A DNA stretch of 51,201 nucleotides from Chloroflexota bacterium. Lineage in GTDB: Bacteria; Chloroflexota; Anaerolineae; Anaerolineales; Villigracilaceae. The notes below the pieces were generated by a model, which saw nothing but the letters and a program-made list of their open reading frames with translations, made no database searches and was not told the origin of the DNA. Shown here piece by piece: positions 19,565 through 27,725 of this stretch (within the stretch, counting starts at the first letter, position 1; each line of letters starts with the position of its first letter). Location of the stretch: the NCBI GenBank assembly GCA_016191845.1, contig JACPVF010000001.1:1-51201 (forward strand). Reading direction: 5' to 3'. A program made the position numbers and the translations under genes.

Positions 19565-19588
19565 AGGCGGCAGTTGCAACTGCCGCCT
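19565..19588 (-). terminator. Terminator of degV
   Basis: AGGCGGCAGTTG pairs perfectly with CAACTGCCGCCT and, on the minus strand, is followed by a run of T (ATTTTTTC). Confidence 0.87.
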
Positions 19589-19594
19589 GAACAT

Positions 19595-20449
19595 TTACAT
19601 GCCCGCAATATACGCCAGGCCGACTGTGCCTGGCCCCGCGTGGGTGCCGACTACGGGGCTGACGTCTGTGAGTAGGCTCTCGATCGCGCCGAGTTGCTGG
19701 CTGGCCCTGTCCAGCATGGACCTGGCCTCATCGGCGGCGTTGGCGTGCAGGGTGGCCAGACGGATATTCGACTGCCCCTTGACCTGCTCGCTGACCAGTT
19801 CGATCACGCGCTCCAGCGCCTTGCCCTTGGTGCGGATACGTTCCACGGCTTCGACGCGTCCACCCTGGACGGCCAGCACAGGCTTCATGTTCAACGCAGT
19901 GCCAATGAAACGTTGCGCGCCGCCGATGCGTCCGCCACGGTGCAGGAACTCGAGCGTGTCCACGGCGAAGTAGACGCCCGATTTCTCACGGGCCTGTTCC
20001 GCCAGGGATAGGCACTCCTTGACGCCCGCGCCTGCCTGGGCGGCCCGTGCTGCCGTCAATACCTGAAAGCCCATTGCCATGGCAGTGGATTGACTGTCGA
20101 GCAGGGTGACCTTCTCGGCTGCAGCGCCCAACATCTCACGCCCCTGGATGGCCGACTGCATCGTGCCAGATAGCTTCGAGGAGATGAAAATGCCGATCAC
20201 CTCGAAGCCCTGGTCAACCAATCCCTGAAATGTGTTTTGCATGACGGGAATCGGGACCTGCGAGGTGGAGGGCATCACTTTTGAGCCCTTCAGACGGGTG
20301 TAATACTCCTCAGGGCGGATATCCACCCCGTCATGAAAGGTCTGTTCCCCCCAGATCAAGACTTGCGGCGCGACGGTGATGTTGTATTGCTGACAAAGCT
20401 CGGACGGAATATACGCAGTGCTATCGGTGACAAAAGCGATCCTGGACAT
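19595..20449 (-). CDS. DegV-family fatty-acid-binding protein
   Basis: The 284-residue protein begins F-V-T-D-S-T-A-Y-I-P and has P-S-T-S-Q-V-P and the S-S-K-L-S-G-T motif whose serines bind the carboxyl group of a fatty acid in DegV/FakB proteins. Late motifs are L-E-F-L-H-R-G-G-R-I-G and the closing H-A-G-P-G-T-V-G. Such proteins present exogenous fatty acids to the kinase FakA; no FakA is nearby. GGAGG precedes the ATG. Confidence 0.92.
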   Translation of the reverse strand: MSRIAFVTDSTAYIPSELCQQYNITVAPQVLIWGEQTFHDGVDIRPEEYYTRLKGSKVMPSTSQVPIPVMQNTFQGLVDQGFEVIGIFISSKLSGTMQSAIQGREMLGAAAEKVTLLDSQSTAMAMGFQVLTAARAAQAGAGVKECLSLAEQAREKSGVYFAVDTLEFLHRGGRIGGAQRFIGTALNMKPVLAVQGGRVEAVERIRTKGKALERVIELVSEQVKGQSNIRLATLHANAADEARSMLDRASQQLGAIESLLTDVSPVVGTHAGPGTVGLAYIAGM

Positions 20450-20551
20450 AAGGCCTCCTCGGTTGGGAATCTGAATATTCTAACCCCGTTTTTTGCGGTT
20501 GGTTTTACAGAATTATCAGGTATTTGTAGGGTTGAGGGCCGCCGACAGGAG

Positions 20552-20604
20552 TATAATTTAGCCAGACAGTATCATCTGGGCGAGGCAAAATGCCTCGCCT
20601 TTTT
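20552..20604 (+). promoter_or_regulatory. TATAAT and terminator-like hairpin in the leader of the ABC exporter
   Basis: TATAAT (20552-20557) is followed 21 bases later by GGCGAGGC / GCCTCGCC (20579-20586, 20592-20599) and TTTTT. This is a full rho-independent terminator only 25 bases before the ATG of the exporter gene. Transcription starting at the TATAAT would have to read through it, so it may be an attenuator. Confidence 0.55.
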
Positions 20605-20629
20605 CCGCCCTTCCACCCAACCTACACAA

Positions 20630-22441
20630 ATGAAACACCTTCTTCGCACCGCCACCTTTTTGCGTCCCTACGTCTGGCAGATCCTGGCCACGCTGGTCAT
20701 TTTGCTGACCATCACGGGGCTGGGCCTGCTCGTGCCGCGCATCATCCAAAATGTGATCGACGATGGCTTGATGCGCGGTGACACCGCCTACCTGATTCGT
20801 GCCGCGCTGCTCCTGCTCGGACTTGGGCTTGGCTCCGCCCTTTTGAACTTCCTCAACCGCTACCTTTCCGCGTGGATTGCCGCCAAAGTGGGCTATGACC
20901 TGCGCAATCGCATGTACAACCACATCCAGTACCTGCCGTTCACTTATCACGACCACACCCAGTCGGGACAGCTTATCAGTCGCTGCATCGAAGATGTGCG
21001 TTCCATCGAGAACTTTGCTGGTTCCTCGGTGGCTGAACTGGTCCGTTTCGTCTTCCTGACCATTGGCATCCTGTTATCCATGCTCTCGGAGAATGCGCGG
21101 CTGGCCGTCATTGCGCTGCTGCCGATGATCCCCCTCATCCTGATGACCTCCTCGTTTGGGACGAAGATCGGCGCATTGTTCTTTGCCGTGGATATGGCCG
21201 TCGGTGAAGTGTCGAACCGTCTGCAGGAGAACGTGGTGGGCGTACAGGTGGTGCGTGCCTTCGCGCGCGAACCATACGAGACCCAACGCTTCGATGAGGC
21301 CAACAAGGACGTGTTCGTTAAATGGGTCAAGGTTATCGACGAGTGGGCCAAGATCATGCCCACCACGGGCTGGCTGACGACCCTCGGCACGATCCTGATC
21401 TTGTTCTTCGGCGGGCAGATGGTACTGGACGGTACCATGACCGTCGGTGCGATCGTGGCTTTCAATGCCTACATCCTGATGCTGGCCGAGCCCGCCCAGT
21501 CGCTGACGGGGCTGGTCAATGCAGGCGGCGAAGCAGCGGCGGGCGCACAGCGCGTCTTCGAGGTGCTGGACACGCAACCCGCGATCCAGTCGCCTACGGA
21601 TGCGGTCAAGCTCGAGTCGCTGCGCGGCGAGGTTGAATTCCGCGAGGTGGGACTGAAATATCAGGATGAAAAGACCGCCTCTTTGAGCGGAATCAACCTC
21701 AGGGTCCAGCCGAATCGCATTGTGGCACTGATCGGCCCGACAGGCTCGGGCAAGACGTCGTTGATCAACCTGATCCCGCGTTTCTACGATGTGAGCGAGG
21801 GAGAACTGTTGATCGACGGTGTGGATGTCCGCCGCATGGACCTGGTCGCGCTGCGCCGCCAGATAGGGATCGTGCTGCAAACCTCACTGCTGTTCTCCGA
21901 TACGATCAAAGGCAATATCGCCTATGGTCGTCCCAATGCCACGGACGAGGAAGTGGTTGCAGCGGCCAGGGCCGCGCAGGCGCATGAGTTCATCAAAGGC
22001 TTTCCAAACGGATACGAGACCATCGTGGGGGAGCGTGGTGTGACCCTCTCGGGCGGACAGCGCCAGCGTGTGGCGATTGCGCGCGCCCTGCTGATGGATC
22101 CGCGCATCCTGATCCTGGACGACTCTCTTTCCAGCGTGGACACGCAGACCGAGAAATTAATCCAGGCGGCGCTTGACAGGTTGATGGAAGGCCGCACGAC
22201 CTTTGTCATCGCGCACCGCCTCAGCACTGTGCGCCGCGCGGACCTGATCCTGGTCATGGACAAGGGCCGCATCTTGGAACGCGGCACACATGAGGAATTA
22301 CTGCATTTCGATGGTCTGTATAAGGAAATCCACGACCTGCAATTGATGCAAAATGTGGATTTCGAGGCCGAAATGGAAACACTCGAAGCGCTCTCCGATT
22401 CTGAGCTTCCTTCTCCGCGTGTTGAAGAAGAGGATATGTAA
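20630..22441 (+). CDS. ABC exporter half-transporter, degenerate-site subunit
   Basis: The 603-residue protein has a six-helix exporter membrane domain (residues about 10-320) and an ATPase domain. Walker A is G-P-T-G-S-G-K-T (near 368), the signature L-S-G-G-Q is intact, but Walker B reads I-L-I-L-D-D-S, with Asp in place of the catalytic Glu. With the next gene it fits heterodimeric exporters such as BmrCD or TM287/288, where one ATP site is degenerate (family knowledge). The ATG at 20630 is used; the open frame upstream covers the terminator. Substrates are typically drugs, lipids or peptides. Confidence 0.9.
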   Translation: MKHLLRTATFLRPYVWQILATLVILLTITGLGLLVPRIIQNVIDDGLMRGDTAYLIRAALLLLGLGLGSALLNFLNRYLSAWIAAKVGYDLRNRMYNHIQYLPFTYHDHTQSGQLISRCIEDVRSIENFAGSSVAELVRFVFLTIGILLSMLSENARLAVIALLPMIPLILMTSSFGTKIGALFFAVDMAVGEVSNRLQENVVGVQVVRAFAREPYETQRFDEANKDVFVKWVKVIDEWAKIMPTTGWLTTLGTILILFFGGQMVLDGTMTVGAIVAFNAYILMLAEPAQSLTGLVNAGGEAAAGAQRVFEVLDTQPAIQSPTDAVKLESLRGEVEFREVGLKYQDEKTASLSGINLRVQPNRIVALIGPTGSGKTSLINLIPRFYDVSEGELLIDGVDVRRMDLVALRRQIGIVLQTSLLFSDTIKGNIAYGRPNATDEEVVAAARAAQAHEFIKGFPNGYETIVGERGVTLSGGQRQRVAIARALLMDPRILILDDSLSSVDTQTEKLIQAALDRLMEGRTTFVIAHRLSTVRRADLILVMDKGRILERGTHEELLHFDGLYKEIHDLQLMQNVDFEAEMETLEALSDSELPSPRVEEEDM

Positions 22442-22445
22442 TTTT

Positions 22446-22494
22446 CTCCGCCCTGAGCGGAGCCGCGCGGTTTTTGCGCGGCGCAGTCGAAGGG
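22446..22494 (+). repeat. Intergenic palindrome, copy with GCCGCGC/GCGCGGC inner stem
   Basis: Outer arms CGCCCTGAGCGGA and GCAGTCGAAGGG flank a perfect seven-base inner stem with a GGTTTTT loop. It begins four bases after the stop of the ABC gene. Confidence 0.85.
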
Positions 22495-22530
22495 TAATGT
22501 TTCCAAATAACTTTACACTTTGAAGTATAT

Positions 22531-22576
22531 GCGCTTCGACTGCGGACGGAAGAATACCGTCCTCCGCTCAGCGCGA
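22531..22576 (-). repeat. Intergenic palindrome, inverted copy with GGACGG/CCGTCC inner stem
   Basis: Same outer arms in the opposite orientation (CTTCGACTGC ... TCCGCTCAGCGCG) with a different but self-complementary inner stem. It pairs head-on with the copy at 22446-22494. Confidence 0.85.
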
Positions 22577-22612
22577 ATGGACTACCTAACTAACGACCAC
22601 CCGACCAAATAC

Positions 22613-24409
22613 ATGACAACAAAAATCATCCCTCCAGCTTTTATCACCCAGTCTGAGGAAAACCTCGACAAGGGCTATGACCCCAAAGTGGCGCGCGGCT
22701 TGTTAAATTTCGTGCGTCCGTACACAGGACAGATTCTGCTGGCGCTGTTCTTTATGGTCATTGTGACGGCTTCCTCGGTTTCGGGACCGTACTTCGTCAA
22801 ACTGGCCATCGACAATGGCATCGCCGCCAACGATCCTGTTGCCTTGCGCAATATCGTGCTGATCTACTTCGTGGTGGCGACGGTACAACTGGGGTTCAAC
22901 TATTCGCGTGTGCTGATCATGTCGCGCGTGGGTCAGCATGTGCTGTACGACGTTCGTACGGCCATGTTTGCGCATTTGCAAAAACTCTCGCTCAGTTTCT
23001 ATAACCGCTACAGTGTGGGACGTGTCATCACGCGCGTCATCAACGACGTGGGCACGCTGCGCGAGTTCATCACCTGGGCCACGCTGGCCATCATCCGCGA
23101 CATCCTCGGTATTGTCGGTACCATTCTGGCGATGCTGGCGCTTAATTTACACCTCTCGCTCTTGACCTTCGCCGTGCTGCCATTCATGGTGCTGGCTACG
23201 GTGCTCTTCCGCCGCGCAGCGCGTCGCAATTATCGTAAGGTCCGTGCGGCTGTCTCATGGACCAACTCGGTGCTGGCGGAAAACGTCAATGGCGTGCGCG
23301 TGGTGCAGGCCTTCTCGCGCCAGTCTCACAATTACAAGAACTTCAAGGACTATGTCAATCGCTACTTCCTGGAAACAGGCCTGGACGCCGCCAAAGTGGC
23401 TTCGGTCTACACCCCCGTGGTGGACGTGTTGGGCGCGATTACCACGGCCTTGGTGGTTTATGTTGGCGGGACGGCTGTGTTGGGCGAGTCGATCACGGCA
23501 GGCGTGTTGATTGCCTTCGTGCTGTACATCGACCGTTTCTTCGAGCCGATCCGCGATCTCAGCCGCCGCTTCGACACACTGCAATCCACAATGGCGGGCG
23601 GCGAGCGCATCCTCGAACTGTTGCGGACTCCCATTGAAGTGCAGGATGCCCCGTCTGCAGCAGACCTGCCGCCTGTGCGCGGCGATGTCCACTTCGATCA
23701 TGTCTCCTTCCATTATTCAGATGATCCGACCCTGGTGCTGGACGGCATCGACTTGGATGTGAAGGCGGGGCAAACCATAGCCCTGGTTGGTGAGACGGGT
23801 GCGGGCAAGACGACCATCGTCAAGTTACTGGCACGTTTTCACGATCCGACCTCGGGACGGGTCCTCGTCGATGGGCATGACCTGCGCGAGGTGACCCAGT
23901 CCTCGCTGCGCCGTCAGATGGGCATGGTGCTGCAGGACCCCTTCCTGTTCAATGGGACTGTGATGGAGAACATCCTTTTCGGACGGCTGGATGCCAGCGA
24001 GGCGGACGTCATTGCGGCGGCGGAAGCGGTAGGCGCCCATGAGTTTATCCAAAACCTGCGAAACGGATACCAGACCTCGGTCGAGGAGGGCGGGGTGTTG
24101 CTTTCGGTCGGGCAGCGGCAGTTGATCTCATTTGCCCGCGCGCTGTTAGCCGATCCGCGTATCCTGATCCTCGACGAAGCCACTTCCAGCGTGGACACAC
24201 AGACTGAGCAGGTCATCCAGAACGCCCTGATGCGCCTGTTGAAAGGCCGTACCTCGTTCGTCATCGCACACCGCCTCTCGACCATTACCAGTGCAGACCG
24301 TATCGTGGTCATCGAGGGCGGACGCATCGCCGAGCAGGGCACGCATGCCGAACTGCTGGAACGCAAGGGCTTGTATTATGAGCTGTATAAGACGGGCTTT
24401 CAGGAGTAA
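22613..24409 (+). CDS. ABC exporter half-transporter, catalytic-site subunit
   Basis: The 598-residue partner has the same architecture. Walker A G-E-T-G-A-G-K-T lies near residue 393 and Walker B I-L-I-L-D-E-A-T-S-S-V-D has the catalytic Glu, but the signature is L-S-V-G-Q instead of L-S-G-G-Q. The defects of the two subunits therefore fall in the same composite site (Asp-Walker B of subunit 1 with L-S-V-G-Q of subunit 2), leaving one consensus site. The ATG at 22613 is preferred; another in-frame ATG at 22577 touches the palindrome end. No clear Shine-Dalgarno precedes either. Confidence 0.9.
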   Translation: MTTKIIPPAFITQSEENLDKGYDPKVARGLLNFVRPYTGQILLALFFMVIVTASSVSGPYFVKLAIDNGIAANDPVALRNIVLIYFVVATVQLGFNYSRVLIMSRVGQHVLYDVRTAMFAHLQKLSLSFYNRYSVGRVITRVINDVGTLREFITWATLAIIRDILGIVGTILAMLALNLHLSLLTFAVLPFMVLATVLFRRAARRNYRKVRAAVSWTNSVLAENVNGVRVVQAFSRQSHNYKNFKDYVNRYFLETGLDAAKVASVYTPVVDVLGAITTALVVYVGGTAVLGESITAGVLIAFVLYIDRFFEPIRDLSRRFDTLQSTMAGGERILELLRTPIEVQDAPSAADLPPVRGDVHFDHVSFHYSDDPTLVLDGIDLDVKAGQTIALVGETGAGKTTIVKLLARFHDPTSGRVLVDGHDLREVTQSSLRRQMGMVLQDPFLFNGTVMENILFGRLDASEADVIAAAEAVGAHEFIQNLRNGYQTSVEEGGVLLSVGQRQLISFARALLADPRILILDEATSSVDTQTEQVIQNALMRLLKGRTSFVIAHRLSTITSADRIVVIEGGRIAEQGTHAELLERKGLYYELYKTGFQE

Positions 24410-24425
24410 ATAGATTGATATATGT

Positions 24426-24453
24426 AAAAGAGACTCCATGTGGAGTCTCTTTT
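24426..24453 (+). terminator. Terminator of the ABC exporter genes
   Basis: AAAAGAGACTCC pairs with GGAGTCTCTTTT around ATGT and lies 16 bases after the stop. Confidence 0.88.
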
Positions 24454-24603
24454 GATTTAAGTGTTATCGACACCTTGCTGAAAGGACCAGTGATTATTTG
24501 GCAGCCACTTCAACGCTTATCACGCTTGGTGTCTTCCTTCCACTGTTCAGTTCAATTATCTTTCGAAGCCCTAATACTAAATGCCTGGGTTCTTCTAGAG
24601 CAC

Positions 24604-25383
24604 TCAAGCGGTTGCGATCAAGTAGCGAAAATTATTGGTAAGATAATACCCACCAGAACTTGTTTTGAAGGGTGCGATGACCTGCAGCACGACATCGCGC
24701 ACCACCTCCTCCCCCTTGTTTTGAATTGCCCGTATGGCTGGTCCCGATGACAATAAGCCACGTAGTGCTGTCTTTTCGTCAGGGTAATTCCACGGGCATT
24801 CGACTGTCTTGACAGTTGCAGGAGTTAATCCTGCTTTGATGGCCAGGGCCTCCAAAGCTCCATCAGCCGAAAGCGCAAACGGCCCAGGGGCCTCTGGTGG
24901 CGGCGGTGGCAATAATGAGCCCATTGCCCTGATATAGGCGGTGGATTGGTTTTCTTCTGGTTTACCAAAAACAGCGATCACGACGGTCCCAGTCCGCGAG
25001 ACACGACTTGCCTCTCGCAGCGCATTGACAGGGTCGGCGGCAAATTGAAACGAGTTGAATCCTGTGACTACGTCAAATGCCCGATCCGCGTAGGGCAATT
25101 CCTCCATTTCACCCGTTCGAAAATTACCAGCCTGTACGCGCTCGCGGGCAATCGCTAAGAGAGGCTCGGACGCATCCAGTCCGCTGACCTGTGCACCGCG
25201 TTTTGCCGCCATTTCACAAAATATACCCGACCCACACCCAATGTCCAAAACGGATGCGTTCGTGCCTACAGCAATTTCTTGTAAAACCGCCTCGAAGAGC
25301 GGAACCGCCACGCTTTCCTGCACATCCGCCCAATCTTTGGCTCGTGTTCCCCAAATTTGCCCTTGCACATTTGCAGTACCCAT
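24604..25383 (-). CDS. Class I SAM-dependent methyltransferase
   Basis: The 259-residue protein has SAM motif I V-L-D-I-G-C-G-S-G (about residues 44-52), the acidic ribose contact G-L-D-A-S, the motif with E-E-L-P-Y-A-D-R-A-F-D-V-V and N-S-F-Q-F. It resembles UbiE/arsenite-type small-molecule methyltransferases; the acceptor is unknown. A proline run of six residues sits near residue 165. AAGGAG lies eight bases before the ATG at 25383. Confidence 0.87.
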   Translation of the reverse strand: MGTANVQGQIWGTRAKDWADVQESVAVPLFEAVLQEIAVGTNASVLDIGCGSGIFCEMAAKRGAQVSGLDASEPLLAIARERVQAGNFRTGEMEELPYADRAFDVVTGFNSFQFAADPVNALREASRVSRTGTVVIAVFGKPEENQSTAYIRAMGSLLPPPPPEAPGPFALSADGALEALAIKAGLTPATVKTVECPWNYPDEKTALRGLLSSGPAIRAIQNKGEEVVRDVVLQVIAPFKTSSGGYYLTNNFRYLIATA

Positions 25384-25445
25384 AAGTTTTCTCCTTGTTA
25401 AAAATAATAGCATTCAATAACTCAGTTTGATGGGGTGACGATCAT

Positions 25446-26021
25446 CTACAGTCGCGTTTTGCGATAACGCAGAAACAAGGCCAATCCCAGGATGGCAACG
25501 GCCAGCAAGGCCAACCATAGCACGTTATAGGCCGTATCAGGTGTCTTCGGTTCTTGCCCGGTGGAATTCCTGACACTCGCCGCAACGGCATCTTGCGCGT
25601 CGAACCAAGTTCGAACTTGCAGCGGTTCTGCCGAGGAGGGGTCCCCGTTGACGAAGAATATGGCGCGAGATCCTTCACTAAACGCAAAATTGGGCGCACA
25701 GACCCAAAAATACCCTGAAATTTTAACTGTTTTGGGACCATGTCCCTTCAAGTATCGCTCGACTTGTACTGTGAGGATGCTGTTCATATCGGAGCCAATG
25801 ACCCATGTCTTCACAGTGCCATCCAGCACGATTTGTGTATCCTGAATGACGCTGGCAACTTGTGTTTCCAGTGGGATCGGAGTGGGCGGTATGTAACCGG
25901 GCAGTGCCATGGTTGGCTCGCATGCCAGTGCGGACCGGGGTGCAGATCCAAAGACGAGCATGAGCGCCAAAAGGAGGATGCCCAAAAAGCCGTACGCGAT
26001 GAGGTAACGTTTGGATTTCAT
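25446..26021 (-). CDS. Secreted, membrane-anchored protein, possibly TIMP/NTR-like
   Basis: I do not recognise a firm family. The 191-residue protein has a signal peptide (M-K-S-K-R-Y then a hydrophobic run, ending near S-A-L-A-C-E), a central beta-rich region with V-L-D-G-T-V-K-T-W and I-L-T-V-Q-V-E-R-Y-L-K-G, and a C-terminal membrane helix followed by R-Y-R-K-T-R. The order 'mature Cys near N-terminus, then x-G-x-V, then V-x-V-x-x-x-x-K-G, then Cys and G-x-x-x-x-F' recalls bacterial TIMP/netrin-like domains. The ATG at 26021 gives a proper signal peptide; a GTG at 26069 is the alternative. Confidence 0.7.
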   Translation of the reverse strand: MKSKRYLIAYGFLGILLLALMLVFGSAPRSALACEPTMALPGYIPPTPIPLETQVASVIQDTQIVLDGTVKTWVIGSDMNSILTVQVERYLKGHGPKTVKISGYFWVCAPNFAFSEGSRAIFFVNGDPSSAEPLQVRTWFDAQDAVAASVRNSTGQEPKTPDTAYNVLWLALLAVAILGLALFLRYRKTRL

Positions 26022-26110
26022 GAGGAGTAGTCCGTTTACCGCAAGAACAAAGCGAAACGGGGTGCGCACTGTGTCGGCTGCATTTGCTCGGAATACACTT
26101 ATATCTTAAC

Positions 26111-26620
26111 TCACTCAATAATTTTTAGGTGAGGAGCGTACTGGTTAATACTTGCGGATAAATTTCGAGAATTGAAGAAGCCAAATTGCGAAAATGGGAT
26201 TCCTAATTCTCTTATTCCACTTGAAACATCCCAGGGGAGACACTTTGCCCAATTTCTAAGAGTAATGTCAGACTGTGAACACAGAAGTGTTTTGGATAAG
26301 TCACTCGGAGTCTGAATTGTTCCAATTGATAGGTCAGACCAATTCGCCTTTATTATTGCTGAAATTGTATGAAATTCGACTCCTTCGGGTGATAAAACAA
26401 TTTTTGCCCAGAATGGGATTGCGAGAGATAATAAACCAATAGGAAAGCAGATAGCAACAATAATGATAACCACAACGTAATCCAAAAAATCAGAATTTCC
26501 AGCCAGTAAATTGGGAAGATTCTTAATCAATGTACCGACCACCATTATTTCGCAGGCAATAAATGCAAAAAGGAACAGAAACCAGTAACTAATTTTGTAT
26601 CGATATGTTTGAGCACCCAT
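26111..26620 (-). CDS. Two-helix membrane protein with possible PH-like domain, AT-rich
   Basis: The 169-residue product has two hydrophobic segments (about 12-32 and 46-70) followed by a soluble part beginning I-V-L-S-P-E-G-V-E-F-H and then W-S-D-L. That pattern is common in small bacterial membrane proteins with a PH-like domain. I see no catalytic motif. The gene is clearly richer in A and T than its neighbours, which suggests recent acquisition. Function unknown. Confidence 0.65.
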   Translation of the reverse strand: MGAQTYRYKISYWFLFLFAFIACEIMVVGTLIKNLPNLLAGNSDFLDYVVVIIIVAICFPIGLLSLAIPFWAKIVLSPEGVEFHTISAIIKANWSDLSIGTIQTPSDLSKTLLCSQSDITLRNWAKCLPWDVSSGIRELGIPFSQFGFFNSRNLSASINQYAPHLKIIE

Positions 26621-26897
26621 GCTTTTTCGCCTGATCTACACATTACGAAATTGACTATCTTACCCAACTATCAATGCCGCCCAACTAGTGTTTAGGACGC
26701 CATTTTGCATCCTCATTGCTTGTATACGGCTTGGATTCTAATGCCTACATGAATTTGGGGTTGTAGGCGGCCATGGATAAAAAGCGTCGACAAACTGATT
26801 GATTAATTGTAGCATACCTCCCCCTATTGCCCTCCCATCTCATTTTTCGTATACTTAACCCAAATCAGAGCCACTTACTCAACTTTTGGAGAGTCCC
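26621..26897. other. Intergenic stretch without a recognised gene
   Basis: About 277 bases of relatively AT-rich sequence. I see no tRNA, repeat-family member or convincing open frame; it presumably holds promoters of the divergent flanking genes. Confidence 0.5.
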
Positions 26898-27644
26898 ATG
26901 GATCCACGGTCAGCCATTGTTGCGATCAAATCCAACCCGCGTTCCGAGCAGATTCTCGGCACAGGCTTCTTCGTGTCCACGGGAGTGATCCTTACCTGTG
27001 CGCACGTCATCGAGGATTACTATCACCCCGAGATGACCGCCTTCTTTCGGCTGGAAGGTTCCGCTGATGTGCTCGGTGCGGACCTGGAGTTTTACAGCCC
27101 AAAGGAGGAGTTCGATGTGGCTGTGCTCAAGCCCAAGCGCAAAGTAGATTTTTCTCCGCTGCGCGTAGCCACTTCAGAGCAGAGCAAGCTGCACGAGTTC
27201 TCCATCTTTGGCTATCCCGCCTTGGGCGAGATTCACGGGCTCAACGGCGCGGGCAGGATCCTCGGCTGGATTCAGAGCCCCGCAGGTCACAACCAATTGC
27301 AGCTTGACTCCGACCAGGTCACGCACGGCTTCAGCGGCGCACCCATCTGGGACGAGGAGCTGGAAGCTGTCGTCGGCATGTTGCAGAGCGGGGTGGCGGT
27401 CGAAGAGGTGGGCAAGCCATCCTTTGGGTTACCGATGGAGGTCCTGAAAGAGATTTATCCCGACCTGCCGCTGGAGAAGGTGGTGGGTGGCAAGGTCCAA
27501 CCTGCAGGCAAGGGGGGCTCGGCGGGGGAGGGTGGCACCACCGTCAATGTCGAAGGGGATGTGACGGGCAATATCGTCATCGGCAGCAATAACGTCATGG
27601 TCGGAAAGAACAACGGCACCATCCAGTACGGTTCAAAATCCTAG
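26898..27644 (+). CDS. Trypsin-like serine protease with C-terminal beta-repeat tail
   Basis: The 248-residue protein lacks a signal peptide, so it is cytoplasmic. The catalytic triad is H36 in T-C-A-H-V, D73 in F-D-V-A-V-L and S146 in G-F-S-G-A-P, preceded by G-T-G-F-F-V. After a glycine-rich linker the tail reads V-N-V-E-G-D-V-T-G-N-I-V-I-G-S-N-N, a beta-rich linker I associate with multi-domain signalling proteins of filamentous and Chloroflexota-type bacteria. Here no effector or sensor follows. The ATG at 26898 has GGAGAG five bases upstream. A frameshifted second copy of the tail lies just downstream. Confidence 0.83.
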   Translation: MDPRSAIVAIKSNPRSEQILGTGFFVSTGVILTCAHVIEDYYHPEMTAFFRLEGSADVLGADLEFYSPKEEFDVAVLKPKRKVDFSPLRVATSEQSKLHEFSIFGYPALGEIHGLNGAGRILGWIQSPAGHNQLQLDSDQVTHGFSGAPIWDEELEAVVGMLQSGVAVEEVGKPSFGLPMEVLKEIYPDLPLEKVVGGKVQPAGKGGSAGEGGTTVNVEGDVTGNIVIGSNNVMVGKNNGTIQYGSKS

Positions 27645-27645
27645 A

Positions 27646-27693
27646 GGCTCCACGGCGATTAACGTCGAAGGGAACGTCACGGGGACCATCTTT
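27646..27693 (+). pseudogene. Frameshifted remnant of the protease tail repeat
   Basis: One base out of frame with the protease, this stretch encodes A-I-N-V-E-G-N-V-T-G-T-I-F, a near copy of the tail V-N-V-E-G-D-V-T-G-N-I. It suggests the original gene was longer and was cut short, or that the tail was duplicated and decayed. Confidence 0.55.
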
Positions 27694-27719
27694 AACCGCC
27701 GACTTTCATGCAGTACAAT
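27691..27719 (+). promoter_or_regulatory. Promoter of the lipoprotein hydrolase / LivHM unit
   Basis: TTTAAC and TACAAT are separated by 17 bases, and the ATG comes six bases after the -10, so the mRNA would be leaderless. Confidence 0.45.
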
Positions 27720-27725
27720 GGGCCG

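Noticed and set aside
20333-20629. Extended N-terminus of the first ABC exporter gene
   Set aside because: It overlaps degV on the other strand and the terminator-like hairpin; homology begins at the ATG at 20630.
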